A DNA stretch of 50,598 bases from Sunxiuqinia sp963974515 (GTDB lineage Bacteria > Bacteroidota > Bacteroidia > Bacteroidales > Prolixibacteraceae). The notes below the pieces were generated by a model, which was not told the origin of the DNA, made no database searches, and worked only from the letters and a program-made list of their open reading frames with translations. Numbering within the stretch: position 1 is the first letter of the stretch; each line of letters starts with the position of its first letter. The stretch lies in contig NZ_CAXBDD010000018.1 in assembly GCF_963974515.1 (NCBI RefSeq), forward strand, positions 1 through 50,598. The letters run 5' to 3'. The position numbers and the translations under genes are program-made. Of the stretch, positions 9,402-17,124 are shown one piece after another.

Positions 9402-9575
9402 TTAATTCAAATAATCAAGCACTTTCTGCTTTAATCTAACATCCCCTAAACCATCAGAAAGCTCATTGTATGGAAGTAATATGAACGGCATACAAACTCC
9501 GTCTTTTGCATATTTGATCCCAACCATTTTTACACCATCTTTTTCATGGATCGACACTTTTAGAATTTCAATCAT
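9402..9575 (-). CDS. Small conserved-looking protein, last gene of structural operon
   Basis: A 57-residue frame beginning MIEILKVSIHEKDG and ending KVLDYLN. Its start lies 10 nt after the stop of the upstream gene, in the same direction, as expected for the last gene of a tightly packed operon. It is mixed alpha/beta in composition with no membrane helix or cysteine motif. I do not recognise it. The 98 bases between its stop and the P1B ATPase stop hold no gene, and no clear hairpin terminator was seen. Confidence 0.55.
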   Translation of the reverse strand: MIEILKVSIHEKDGVKMVGIKYAKDGVCMPFILLPYNELSDGLGDVRLKQKVLDYLN

Positions 9576-9585
9576 ACTTTTTTCA

Positions 9586-10044
9586 TTAGTAAACTTCTGG
9601 TAATCCTCCGGAGAGCATTACTTTAATTGTACCAACAGCTCCGTGAGGTTTTGTGGTAAGTGCCTTTGCAAATGTTCCTGGTAATCCATAAGAATAAGCG
9701 TAGCCTCTTCCTTTTACATCACCTGTGTAAATGTTATCACCAATGTTTGCAGCATACACGGTCATTTTTATATCAATGATACCTGCGTATTGGATAGTAA
9801 CCATTTGGTTATTTGCTCCACCAACTTTCACTACTCCGATCACATCTTCGTTGTAATATAAATTGGTTGTAGTAACAGAAAGAGGATTGGTTTTATCAAT
9901 CACTACGACATCTCCATATTCCAATGGAACTCCCGATTTATTGGTTAACTGAATGGTTCCAGCTTCAATAACGGGAGGAATACCTCCGCCATCATCAGAA
10001 GAAGCTCCACCTTTCGTAATTCTATTTCGAGTTAAATATCTCAT
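9586..10044 (-). CDS. Beta-rich structural protein, decoration/cement-like
   Basis: 152 residues with a glycine-rich N-terminus (about residues 10-25) followed by short beta strands. The pattern PLEYGDVVVIDK, VIGVVKVGGANNQMVTIQYAG and a repeated 'AANIGDNIYTG' resembles small phage capsid-decoration proteins of the DUF2190 type, in which a strand-rich domain repeats G-x-V and 'G-D' turns. That resemblance is by eye only. It lies near the end of the structural operon beside another beta-rich protein and the lysin, which fits a virion surface role. It could equally be a small spike protein. Confidence 0.5.
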   Translation of the reverse strand: MRYLTRNRITKGGASSDDGGGIPPVIEAGTIQLTNKSGVPLEYGDVVVIDKTNPLSVTTTNLYYNEDVIGVVKVGGANNQMVTIQYAGIIDIKMTVYAANIGDNIYTGDVKGRGYAYSYGLPGTFAKALTTKPHGAVGTIKVMLSGGLPEVY

Positions 10045-10049
10045 AAAGA

Positions 10050-10469
10050 CTACGCTTGTGAAGTTTTGTAATACTGGATTCTTAGAATATGACTTTTGCC
10101 GGCTTCAATGCCTATTACCTGAAAATTGTCAAGGCTTGTTTTACCAAAAAGCTCCAATACATCACCATCTCCAAAAGATTGCCCTGAAGTAGCGGTTGGA
10201 GCTGTGCCATTTTCTTTATATCGTAATGCCCTGGCTTTATTTGTGGCCGTGCCATCTACTTCAAAGAAAACTGAAGCTGAAATTGCTATATCGGGTACGG
10301 TTAAACCTTTGGCTTCGCTATCATCTACGGTTAAATCTTCGTAACCATTACTTGCTTCATCAATGGCAACACGTCCACGCTCACCAGAAGTCCATAACAT
10401 AAGTTCTTCTAGGTAATCTTCGGTTTGTGCGAAGTTTTGATGCGGATATGGATTCTTTTTACCTGCCAT
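10050..10469 (-). CDS. Predicted beta-rich virion protein
   Basis: 139 residues, soluble, no signal or membrane helix. The N-terminal third is helical and acidic; the rest alternates strands and glycines and ends KSHILRIQYYKTSQ. I do not recognise the family. Its start overlaps the stop of the lysin gene (TAATG), and five bases separate it from the next gene, so it is translated as part of the structural operon. Position and composition suggest a surface or vertex protein, which is inference. Confidence 0.5.
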   Translation of the reverse strand: MAGKKNPYPHQNFAQTEDYLEELMLWTSGERGRVAIDEASNGYEDLTVDDSEAKGLTVPDIAISASVFFEVDGTATNKARALRYKENGTAPTATSGQSFGDGDVLELFGKTSLDNFQVIGIEAGKSHILRIQYYKTSQA

Positions 10470-11002
10470 TATGCTACTAAATTTCCTGTTTCTTGATATT
10501 CATTATAAAGATTTGCTAAGGTTCTACCTCCCAAATCCTGAAAGTGGGGCTTGTCTTTGAATGATCTCCAATTACCACCCCATTCTAAACCAACGGCTTC
10601 ACCTAATTGTCCGATACGATCCCAATTGGAATTCGTCCAAAGTGCTTTACCATTTTTGAACTCCACAACATCTACTGCTAATTTGTAATTGTGTGAGCTT
10701 TTTCCGCATTTGGCATTGGTTACGACCTTTCCCGGAGCAGTTCTTCCTTTTGCATAGAGCTTATTTTGTTCTTCACAATTGCGTTCTGCCGAAGTAACCC
10801 GTAATTCAATACCTTCTTTTCTAGCATTAGCTAGTAGCTTCTTGACTTTCTTTCTAAATTTTGGTTCAAGAGAAAGCAATAAGTAGTCTGTTTTGTAATC
10901 AAAATGTTGGTATATCTTTTTTCGGGCGAGGAATATTCCAACACCTAAAGCCACAATTCCTGTGGCGATTCCGATATATACATGTTGCTTTTTTACTTCC
11001 AT
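10469..11002 (-). CDS. Membrane-anchored M15-family peptidoglycan peptidase (lysin)
   Basis: 177 residues. An N-terminal membrane helix (about residues 7-26) is followed by RKK, so the catalytic domain is probably tethered to a membrane. The M15 (VanY / D-Ala-D-Ala or L-Ala-D-Glu peptidase) motifs are present: GRTAPGKVVTNAKCGKSSH with His104, AVDV with Asp111, GLEWGG, and the final zinc ligand in KPHF, His153. Catalytic residues are complete. M15 enzymes serve as endolysins or virion-associated entry enzymes in phages. A membrane anchor is unusual for a free endolysin and suits an enzyme in an internal virion membrane or the host inner membrane. Start codon directly follows the preceding gene's stop (TAGATG). 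Confidence 0.85.
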   Translation of the reverse strand: MEVKKQHVYIGIATGIVALGVGIFLARKKIYQHFDYKTDYLLLSLEPKFRKKVKKLLANARKEGIELRVTSAERNCEEQNKLYAKGRTAPGKVVTNAKCGKSSHNYKLAVDVVEFKNGKALWTNSNWDRIGQLGEAVGLEWGGNWRSFKDKPHFQDLGGRTLANLYNEYQETGNLVA

Positions 11003-11143
11003 CTACTTTTTATTCTGACAAGTGCATCCTTCCTTTTTCTTTTTGGCTAGGGTGATCAGGTTAATGCTTGTAAATATGATATTCAACGTTAAAAATGTTC
11101 CCAATAAAATAGGCATCACTTTACTTTCTTTACTGTCGCTCAT
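11003..11143 (-). CDS. Tiny single-helix membrane protein
   Basis: 46 residues: a short polar N-terminus, one hydrophobic helix (about residues 10-34), then KKKKEGCTCQNKK. Size and topology fit a phage holin-like or virion membrane peptide. The start overlaps the end of the upstream coiled-coil gene and the stop abuts the lysin start, so it lies immediately upstream of the lysin in the same transcript. That placement is typical of holins but is not proof. The CTC pair near the end could be a metal or disulfide site. Confidence 0.6.
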   Translation of the reverse strand: MSDSKESKVMPILLGTFLTLNIIFTSINLITLAKKKKEGCTCQNKK

Positions 11144-11492
11144 GCTCGTTTCTTTTTTTTATAGCGTTTAACTCCTTCAATAATTCACGGTTCTTCTTTT
11201 CCATCAGCTCTACTTTCTGTTCCAGACATTTAATCTGTTTTCGTTGTTTCTCAATTATTTCTTCCATTGCTGCTGTGTGATCTTCACTTTCCTTCACTCG
11301 TTTTTCTAATTTCTGCGACCATTGCACCCAGTTATTTACGATATTGCTGTTAGCCTGAGCGTACAGGTTGCTTGTTTCAGCACTTTTCAGTTTCTTATCT
11401 GTGCGAACCTTTATCAGAATCTCAACGAGCTTCCAAAAGCCCCCAGCTCCAACAATTATTGTTATTAGTTTCCATATTTCCATTTCCATCAT
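11130..11492 (-). CDS. Single-helix membrane protein with long coiled coil
   Basis: 120 residues. An N-terminal membrane helix (about residues 5-27, IWKLITIIVGAGGFWKLVEI) is followed by about 85 charged residues with heptad-like LEKRVKE and KQIKCLEQKVELMEKK spacing, predicting a coiled coil. The design recalls phage spanin or holin-associated proteins and membrane-anchored vertex proteins. It sits upstream of the one-helix peptide and the lysin. Function is not established from sequence. Confidence 0.6.
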   Translation of the reverse strand: MMEMEIWKLITIIVGAGGFWKLVEILIKVRTDKKLKSAETSNLYAQANSNIVNNWVQWSQKLEKRVKESEDHTAAMEEIIEKQRKQIKCLEQKVELMEKKNRELLKELNAIKKRNEHERQ

Positions 11493-11501
11493 ATTTTAGG
11501 A

Positions 11502-12770
11502 TTATGGAGGTGAAGCTCCGTTGTAAACCATTGGGTGTTGAGCCACATAAGGTTTGATGTTAAACATCAGTTCATCGTTTGGGTCAATAAAAGTTCCAAA
11601 GATTGATACTTTGCCATCACTATCAAATGAATAGAAAAACACCTCGCCTTTATTGCTAATCAAAGTTCCAGGGGATGAATTGGTAGGATTATTCAAGGGT
11701 TTTGGGAAGTTCAATACCCAACCACTCACTGCACCAGCACCGCCAGCTCTTTTTAATCGAACATCATTTACCAATACCATATTCCCATTCATTACAGAAT
11801 AGCGGTTTCTTCCAGGAGTATGGTACATGACCGTTCCAATATGAGCTGCAGCAATGGTCAATAATGATTCACGGTTGATGTAATTATCTAGGCGTACCTT
11901 TAATTTCAATGGAGTTACCGCTTTTTGGTCGTCTGTTCCAACATTAACAATGGCTTGGGTAGCGATTTGAATCAATCCTGTTACCAGTTCAGTAGCCACC
12001 CTGTTATTAAGTAAGGTTGCTAATTTTAATGGAGTGATTACTGATGTATCATCTGTTCCTGCATTGGTTAATGCTTGCGTAGCAATTTTCATTATTCCAG
12101 CCAGACTTTCAGTAGCCTGAACCAAGTTAGATTGCATAACATTCCAATCTGCACCAACTGCAGCTTGCGTACCTCCGGCATTATCGGTTAAACAATGTAT
12201 CACATCATTTGCCTGAACTTCTACACCTGCAGCACCTCCAATTTTACCAGCCACACTTACCGTGTAAGCATCTCCTGATAATCCTGCCGGATAATTGGGA
12301 TTGGTAGAGCAATCAATAAAACCTTTGTTTTCCCATAAGCCAGTTACTTTATCGGCAACATAGGCAATCAAATTTTGAGGGGTAATGGCCGTAGAATTAT
12401 TGGCTGGATCATTGGACTCTGCAGCGGTTGCATATTTAGTAATCCCTGCATTAGCTTCGGTTGCTTGTGATGGGTCGATTACAATTCCCGATGCTACCTG
12501 AAAACATGTGCCGTCATATATCAAAATGTAATGAACAGTGGTGTTTAAATCATTCGGATCTACATCAACCAAAGTGCCAGCTCCGGTAATTTTCATGATG
12601 GGAATTGCTCCTTTGCCATCCACATTCAATGTAGAAACGCCTGAATTTAAGTGGTTAAATTTCACCTCTAACAATAAACCGATTCTGTATGCCTGTGTTA
12701 AAGCAGGGCTTAGAACCAATTCATAATCATCCGTTCCTCCGGTAGTACTTCCTGCACCACCCATAGCCAA
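11502..12770 (-). CDS. Receptor-binding fibre/spike with Phage_fiber_2-type repeats
   Basis: About 422 residues. Three copies of a 36-residue module occur (ATEANAGITKYATAAE, ATESLAGIMKIATQAL, ATELVTGLIQIATQAI, each ending in a TP-L-K/N-L phrase), matching the Phage_fiber_2 repeat of tail-fibre proteins. A beta-rich C-terminal domain follows and likely binds the host. The only in-frame start is a TTG at 12770. The frame remains open and sensible upstream (QYRQIESVLESVL), back to a stop. An ATG at 12814-12816 lies in another frame, so a one-base error or true frameshift near the start is likely. Fibres are used by both tailed and tailless viruses for attachment. Confidence 0.75.
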   Translation of the reverse strand: MAMGGAGSTTGGTDDYELVLSPALTQAYRIGLLLEVKFNHLNSGVSTLNVDGKGAIPIMKITGAGTLVDVDPNDLNTTVHYILIYDGTCFQVASGIVIDPSQATEANAGITKYATAAESNDPANNSTAITPQNLIAYVADKVTGLWENKGFIDCSTNPNYPAGLSGDAYTVSVAGKIGGAAGVEVQANDVIHCLTDNAGGTQAAVGADWNVMQSNLVQATESLAGIMKIATQALTNAGTDDTSVITPLKLATLLNNRVATELVTGLIQIATQAIVNVGTDDQKAVTPLKLKVRLDNYINRESLLTIAAAHIGTVMYHTPGRNRYSVMNGNMVLVNDVRLKRAGGAGAVSGWVLNFPKPLNNPTNSSPGTLISNKGEVFFYSFDSDGKVSIFGTFIDPNDELMFNIKPYVAQHPMVYNGASPP

Positions 12771-12819
12771 TACGGATTCTAAAACGCTTTCTATTTGACG
12801 GTACTGGTATCACCATAAT

Positions 12820-13245
12820 TTATTGTGCTGCAGGAGCTACTCCTTTTATCGCTTGATTCTTTTTGTATTGGCTAAATCCCCATGCAGCAACAGCAATAAC
12901 TGCTATGCCACCGATGATTATCACTTCTTTAGGAATGCCTTTCTTTTGTTCCTCTTCTTCAGGATGTCCCATACCGACTTCGTAATCTTCGGGTTGTTCA
13001 CCGGGTTTGAAGAAGTTCATCACATTGCCGACTGTACCTAGTATTCCTTCTGCACCACCTGCTTTCTGATAACCGCTGCCAACTTTGCCCCAAAAGGCAC
13101 TGCGTTTCTCCTTGCTTGCTGCTTTCTCTTCTTCTGTTTTCTTGGGGCGTTTGTTTTTCTTCCCAAAGAGCTTTTTAAAGAAGTAATCGTATTGGTCTTC
13201 ACCAGTACCTTGGCCATGTATGTATTCTAGTTCTCCTGCAATCAT
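12820..13245 (-). CDS. Virion-type membrane protein, C-terminal helix and PAA tail
   Basis: 141 residues from the ATG start MIAGELEYIHG; an upstream in-frame TTG at 13263 is less likely. A lysine-rich region (KKLFGKKNKRPKK) is followed by a Gly/Ala segment and an acidic linker. A membrane helix (EVIIIGGIAVIAVAAWGF) and the short basic tail KKNQAIKGVAPAAQ end the protein. Three other genes in this operon share the plan of soluble body, C-terminal helix, lysines and PAA-type end. The protein likely spans a virion or host membrane with its N-terminus on one face. No enzymatic motif is visible. Confidence 0.6.
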   Translation of the reverse strand: MIAGELEYIHGQGTGEDQYDYFFKKLFGKKNKRPKKTEEEKAASKEKRSAFWGKVGSGYQKAGGAEGILGTVGNVMNFFKPGEQPEDYEVGMGHPEEEEQKKGIPKEVIIIGGIAVIAVAAWGFSQYKKNQAIKGVAPAAQ

Positions 13246-13255
13246 AATTTCGTTT

Positions 13256-13483
13256 TTATACAATCATCATTACCCGTAAAGTCGAGCCGTTTACAGTGAA
13301 TGGAATTAGCGGATAACCTTTACCTACAAAGGGGTATGCTTTCGCTTCCCCAGGAGGTAAATCCACACCGTTTACATTGGCGGGTTGATTCCCCACATTT
13401 TTGATAGAACCAAAAAGAAACCCTTGTGGCAAATCCCCATCAACTGCATAATCTTGTTCTGTTACTTGTGCTAGTAAACTCAT
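13256..13483 (-). CDS. Small beta-rich structural protein
   Basis: 75 residues with no membrane helix or cysteines. Glycines and prolines separate short strands (GFLFGSIKNVG, VNGVDLPPGEAKAYPF, GSTLRVMMIV), suggesting a compact beta-sandwich. I do not recognise a family. It lies between two membrane-protein genes of the operon and has the size of phage penton-base accessory or head-fibre proteins, but that role is speculative. Confidence 0.5.
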   Translation of the reverse strand: MSLLAQVTEQDYAVDGDLPQGFLFGSIKNVGNQPANVNGVDLPPGEAKAYPFVGKGYPLIPFTVNGSTLRVMMIV

Positions 13484-13501
13484 AGTTCATTCACCTTTTT
13501 A

Positions 13502-14062
13502 TTAAGCTGCAGGAGCTGCTACTACCGGAGCTTGTTTGGACTTGTTCAAATAAACCAGCAGTCCAATTGCTCCTAAAACACCAACTACTACAATCAATCC
13601 TTTGCCTGCACCCATTAATCCAGCTTGTTGTTTCAGGTTTTCTTTTTTCATTTCTTCCTGTTCCACCTTCTTTTTCAAGCCTTCTACTTTTTGCTCTTCT
13701 TGGAGCGTTTTAAGCTCGTTTTGCATGGCATTGTTAATGACTTTATGCCCCTTCAAATCCTTATTGGTAATGGGATTTTTTACAGAACCTTTTGTAGCAG
13801 TAGGATCTTTTTTAACTGGTGGTTTTACCGGAGCTTCAGCGGGTGTCCGCTTTTTAACTCGAATCAATGGTCGTCTAGGTGGTTTACCTTTTTCCGCTCT
13901 TTTTGTAGCTCTTCGTTCTTTTCGTTTTTTCATCCATTTACCAATGAATTCATCGTACTCGTATTCATTGTTGTCGTCATCTACAAAATTGGATTCGCCT
14001 TGCTCGAAGTTCGAGCCGTATATTTTCATTTGTATATCGGGATCTCCCATTAGTGTTCTCAT
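13502..14062 (-). CDS. Virion-type membrane protein, basic body, C-terminal helix and PAA tail
   Basis: 186 residues from the ATG at 14062 (MRTLMGDPDIQ); an earlier TTG in frame is possible but weaker. The middle is very basic (KKRKERRATKRAEKGKPPRR) and could bind nucleic acid. Next comes a predicted coiled coil (about residues 105-145), then a membrane helix (GLIVVVGVLGAIGLLVYL) and the tail NKSKQAPVVAAPAA. The order suggests a membrane protein whose charged domain faces the genome or capsid interior. It shares its C-terminal plan with three operon neighbours. Confidence 0.6.
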   Translation of the reverse strand: MRTLMGDPDIQMKIYGSNFEQGESNFVDDDNNEYEYDEFIGKWMKKRKERRATKRAEKGKPPRRPLIRVKKRTPAEAPVKPPVKKDPTATKGSVKNPITNKDLKGHKVINNAMQNELKTLQEEQKVEGLKKKVEQEEMKKENLKQQAGLMGAGKGLIVVVGVLGAIGLLVYLNKSKQAPVVAAPAA

Positions 14063-14091
14063 AATTTTCAATTTTAGAGTTAAACAATTTG

Positions 14092-14502
14092 TTATGCTGC
14101 AGCTGGCACTTTTACACCTGCTTGTTGCTTATTTTTCATGCTGTTGTATATGAATCCTCCAACCAAAAGAACCCCTACAATCATCATCATGCTATTGCCT
14201 GCAAAACCTGCTTGTTGTGGCTTTGCCTGTGCAGGAGCTACTGCTGCTGGTTGTTGAATAATAGTTGGTGCTTGTGATCGCATTATCTGGGGTGCTGCCG
14301 AACTTGGAGCTGCGATGTTTTTCATCACCGAAGTTTCTGCCCTCATGGATTCTGTTTCCGCTCTACGCTGGTCATTTTTCAATGTCCTTTTTTCCATTTT
14401 TACTTTATGACGTTCGGCTTTTCGTTGCTTACACTTTCTGGATAAGCATAGAAAATTGTCGTATGCTTCGTCTGATTGTCCTGATAGTCCGTAATTATTC
14501 AT
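14092..14502 (-). CDS. Virion-type membrane protein, C-terminal helix and PAA tail
   Basis: 136 residues starting at MNNYGLSGQ, 12 nt after the upstream stop; a longer frame overlapping the upstream gene exists but adds a poor-looking 20 residues. The N-terminal half is basic and helical (CKQRKAERHKVKMEKR), followed by an Ala/Pro/Gln-rich linker. A membrane helix (MMMIVGVLLVGGFIY) and the tail NKQQAGVKVPAAA end the protein. Like its neighbours it has no catalytic motif and is most simply a structural membrane protein. Confidence 0.6.
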   Translation of the reverse strand: MNNYGLSGQSDEAYDNFLCLSRKCKQRKAERHKVKMEKRTLKNDQRRAETESMRAETSVMKNIAAPSSAAPQIMRSQAPTIIQQPAAVAPAQAKPQQAGFAGNSMMMIVGVLLVGGFIYNSMKNKQQAGVKVPAAA

Positions 14503-14513
14503 TGTTCGTATTT

Positions 14514-15128
14514 TTAAGTTGTTTCCGGAATTGCAACAGATTTGCCTTTGTTCATTTTCCAAATGAACAGACCACCCAAAAGGGCAACAACTGCTAGTAT
14601 TCCAACTATTTTTATCACTTTGGCCTTGTTTGAATCTGATTGAACTTTTGCTGCAGCTTGATCTTTTTGGGCTTGAAATAGCATCATGCTTTGCATGGAT
14701 TGTTGTCTCGCTTGATTTTTCAAGTTTTTCTGATTGCTTAACGATCCTGCGAAACTGAAAATAGAGCCAATAGCACCTGCGATAGCCGATACCGGATCAG
14801 AGCCAACGGTTACTTTGGTGTCTTTTGCAGCTCCTGCTAAATCGCCTGTGTTAAACGTGTCGTTCTCATCAGGGATAATCTGTTTAGCAAATATTTTAGC
14901 CAGGTCGGTATTGAATTGCTTATCGTTTTTGCTGATGGCATAAATAACCGCTTCCGTTAATTGGGAACTACTCGGTTTTGGATCGACATTTACACCATAC
15001 TTGTACAAAAGCGTTTTCAACTCATTAGGCTGGTCCGCTACGACAATCCCTAATAACTTAAAAATGGCTTTGCCTTGATTATTCAGTTCCGTTGGAGCTT
15101 TGAGCTTTTCTTGTACGATCCTAACCAT
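14514..15128 (-). CDS. Virion-type membrane protein with shared helical N-terminal domain
   Basis: 204 residues. The N-terminal 90 residues hold a helical domain (QPNELKTLLYKYGV) that aligns with the first domain of the upstream 224-residue protein (NPKEAKQLVHNYGY). A central hydrophobic Gly/Ala stretch (SAIAGAIGSIFSFAGSL) is followed by a Gln-rich helix. A second membrane helix (IVGILAVVALLGGLFIW) ends in KMNKGKSVAIPETT. Its start overlaps the end of the upstream gene (ATGGTTAG). The paired domain suggests gene duplication inside the operon, with both proteins inserted in the same membrane. Confidence 0.6.
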   Translation of the reverse strand: MVRIVQEKLKAPTELNNQGKAIFKLLGIVVADQPNELKTLLYKYGVNVDPKPSSSQLTEAVIYAISKNDKQFNTDLAKIFAKQIIPDENDTFNTGDLAGAAKDTKVTVGSDPVSAIAGAIGSIFSFAGSLSNQKNLKNQARQQSMQSMMLFQAQKDQAAAKVQSDSNKAKVIKIVGILAVVALLGGLFIWKMNKGKSVAIPETT

Positions 15129-15795
15129 GTTGTTTGCTGCTTTTAAAGGCTGTTCCTATTAATATTCCAGCAACCAGAATTACTCCTGCAATTGCTAATT
15201 CACTTTTAATCACATGCTTGTAAAAAGAACCTTCTTCCTTTTTTTCTTCCTTTTCAGGAGCATTCATTCGTTGCCTTAATTCATTCCAGACAATCTGAAC
15301 TTCATCCGCCAGTTTCATGTCCTTTGGACTTTTATTGGACTTGCTGAGAATTTCTTGGTAATAATTCTCTAATTCAGAAGTGTTCATTTCCACCAACTGA
15401 TCCAAGAAATCGCCTATATCCACTTTCCCTGTATAATTACTGTGTCCACACGAACCGCAATAATTATCTTCGGGGATATAAGATGAACTGCCACAAGCAC
15501 CGCAAAAACTATCTTCTTTGGATTGATTCAATCTCAGGATGATATTCTTGTCGGGGTGAATACCTAACAGGTCTTTCACCACTCTTTTTCCTTTCTTTTT
15601 GACTAAGAGCTTTACAGTTTCAGATAAGCCCTCCACATCACGGGGAGGCTCATAACCATAATTATGCACCAGTTGCTTGGCTTCTTTCGGATTCCCGAAT
15701 ACGATGTAGTCAATCTTGTTTGGTGTAAATCTTGACTGCCTTTTATTGTTTCTATTTCTCATTGGTAATTCATTTTTATTGGTGGAGCTACCCAT
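15121..15795 (-). CDS. Zinc-ribbon membrane protein
   Basis: 224 residues. A basic N-terminus leads into the helical domain shared with the next gene (NPKEAKQLVHNYGYEPPRDV). A zinc ribbon follows, with two CxxC pairs (CGACG and CGSCG) 16 residues apart. A helical segment, then an acidic/lysine linker and a C-terminal membrane helix (AIAGVILVAGILIGTAF) end the protein. ATG codons at 15795 and 15762 are both possible starts. The ribbon could bind nucleic acid or another capsid protein. It is the first gene after the hairpin that follows the candidate major structural gene. Confidence 0.6.
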   Translation of the reverse strand: MGSSTNKNELPMRNRNNKRQSRFTPNKIDYIVFGNPKEAKQLVHNYGYEPPRDVEGLSETVKLLVKKKGKRVVKDLLGIHPDKNIILRLNQSKEDSFCGACGSSSYIPEDNYCGSCGHSNYTGKVDIGDFLDQLVEMNTSELENYYQEILSKSNKSPKDMKLADEVQIVWNELRQRMNAPEKEEKKEEGSFYKHVIKSELAIAGVILVAGILIGTAFKSSKQHG

Positions 15796-15808
15796 TGTCG
15801 TTAACCAA

Positions 15809-15849
15809 AAACAGCCAAAGCGAGCGTGATACCTCTACTTTGGCTGTTT
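15809..15849 (-). terminator. Hairpin after candidate major structural gene
   Basis: A perfect 12-bp inverted repeat (AAACAGCCAAAG / CTTTGGCTGTTT) with a 17-nt loop. In the leftward direction it is followed by TTTTTGG, so it looks like an intrinsic terminator or attenuator. It lies 50 nt downstream of the 290-residue gene and just before the next gene. A leaky terminator here would give high output of the first two genes and lower output of the rest, a common arrangement for major capsid genes. Confidence 0.7.
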
Positions 15850-15898
15850 ATATCCTATGGCAAAGCCTCACTAAAAGGAAACTGCTTTGTGCATTTCT

Positions 15899-16771
15899 CT
15901 ATCGTCTTCTTCGGATCAACCTTCGAGGTCTTCTGCCCCCAACAATTCTTCGACTTGGTCTTCGCTTAACACGTTTCACAACACGTCTTTTCCTTGTTGG
16001 TTTTAAACCGAATGCTGTCGATTTCTTTTTCCTTAGAAGGTCAATTTGAGGCAGTCCAGTTGTTCTTGGAACAGTGGATAATTCAGCAACATTGTTACCT
16101 TTTAACAGGTTACCCATGTTCGCTCTTGCCTTAATTGTAAAGGTGAAAACCAATGTCACACCATCTTTTACTAAAACCCTCAACGAATCTTGACCGGTAA
16201 CATTCATCTCGAAGTTATCATCGTCAATTAGCGTTTGCGTAAAGTTTTGCGGTGAAGTAGCATTCCTTGGTTGATACACCCTTTCGGTATTGCTACCGGA
16301 AGCTGTTCTTTTCACAACTTTCAGAACATTATCAAATTGCAATGGATTTGAAACGGATAGTTTCATTCCTCCCACCTTAAATGGATTTGCTTTTGATTCC
16401 TCTCTTACTTCTTTGTGAGAAGATTCCTCAACAACCACCGTTACTCCAGCTGGCTGAGCTGCTTCTTCGTTTGCTCCAAAAACAATTGCTTCTGCATCTG
16501 CTCTCGAAGCATTTTTAACAACTACGGTTAACGTCCTGTCATTAGGATCAATTCTCCCAATGGAAGACGTTTTGTAATTGTCGTAATCTTCGTCATCATC
16601 CACATCAACATATTCAACTTCTTCTTCCTCAAAGTCGTCTTCGTAATATGAATCCTCATGACCTTCAAATCCAGAGTCGAAGTCATCTTCATCGTAATCA
16701 CCATCAAAGTCATCATACCTGTCTTCGGCATCATCCTCGTAGGCTAATATATCGTCATCAAAATCTCTCAT
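15899..16771 (-). CDS. Candidate major structural (capsid) protein
   Basis: 290 residues in three zones. Residues 1-75 are strikingly acidic (Asp/Glu/Tyr-rich, for example DDFDGDYDEDDFDSGF). Residues about 78-235 are strand-rich without membrane helices or enzyme motifs (TLTVVVKNASRADAEAIVFGAN, NPFKVGGMKLSVSNP, DSLRVLVKDGVTLVFTF). The last 45 are Arg/Lys-rich (RKRRVVKRVKRRPSRRIVGG). The core of about 155 residues is the size of a single jelly roll. An Arg-rich tail could contact the genome. It is the second gene of the operon and is followed by a terminator-like hairpin, which suits abundant expression. The capsid role is inferred from composition, position and elimination; no homology is claimed. 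Confidence 0.5.
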   Translation of the reverse strand: MRDFDDDILAYEDDAEDRYDDFDGDYDEDDFDSGFEGHEDSYYEDDFEEEEVEYVDVDDDEDYDNYKTSSIGRIDPNDRTLTVVVKNASRADAEAIVFGANEEAAQPAGVTVVVEESSHKEVREESKANPFKVGGMKLSVSNPLQFDNVLKVVKRTASGSNTERVYQPRNATSPQNFTQTLIDDDNFEMNVTGQDSLRVLVKDGVTLVFTFTIKARANMGNLLKGNNVAELSTVPRTTGLPQIDLLRKKKSTAFGLKPTRKRRVVKRVKRRPSRRIVGGRRPRRLIRRRR

Positions 16772-16831
16772 GATTTCTAATTTTTATCGTTAATAAATAA
16801 GTTTCATTTTCAGGGTTTTCACCTGTGGTTG

Positions 16832-17005
16832 CTAACTCTTGTCAGCACCTTCGCTTTTAGGCTTGTTTTCACCGCCTTTTTTTGCCAACTTTTTTGCTTT
16901 GGCTTTATCCAATGCTGGCTTCACTACAAATGCCCCTAATACTGCTCCGGCAACTAATATTCCTAGACCAACGGGTACACATATTTTCCAATCAATGTCT
17001 TTCAT
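16832..17005 (-). CDS. Small single-helix membrane protein, first gene of structural operon
   Basis: 57 residues: a short N-terminus, a hydrophobic helix (VPVGLGILVAGAVLGAFVV), then a lysine-rich tail (KAKAKKLAKKGGENKPK). This plan, a helix followed by a basic tail, matches small membrane proteins of membrane-containing phages. It is the first gene after the leftward promoter module, with a leader of about 110 nt. Function unknown. Confidence 0.65.
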   Translation of the reverse strand: MKDIDWKICVPVGLGILVAGAVLGAFVVKPALDKAKAKKLAKKGGENKPKSEGADKS

Positions 17006-17124
17006 CTGTATAAAATTTAATTCGCAACGGCCAGTGGAACTGACATTTCATTGCTTTCGTTTTAATGATTTTTAAATGCTTTAAAACAGCTCTTTCTCAA
17101 ATGGTCTTTAAACCAAATACAGGT

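Noticed and set aside
13602..14597. Several rightward ORFs of 60-183 codons in the structural operon
   Set aside because: They are antisense to leftward genes with clear domain order, and read as hydrophobic or Ser/Phe-rich shadows.
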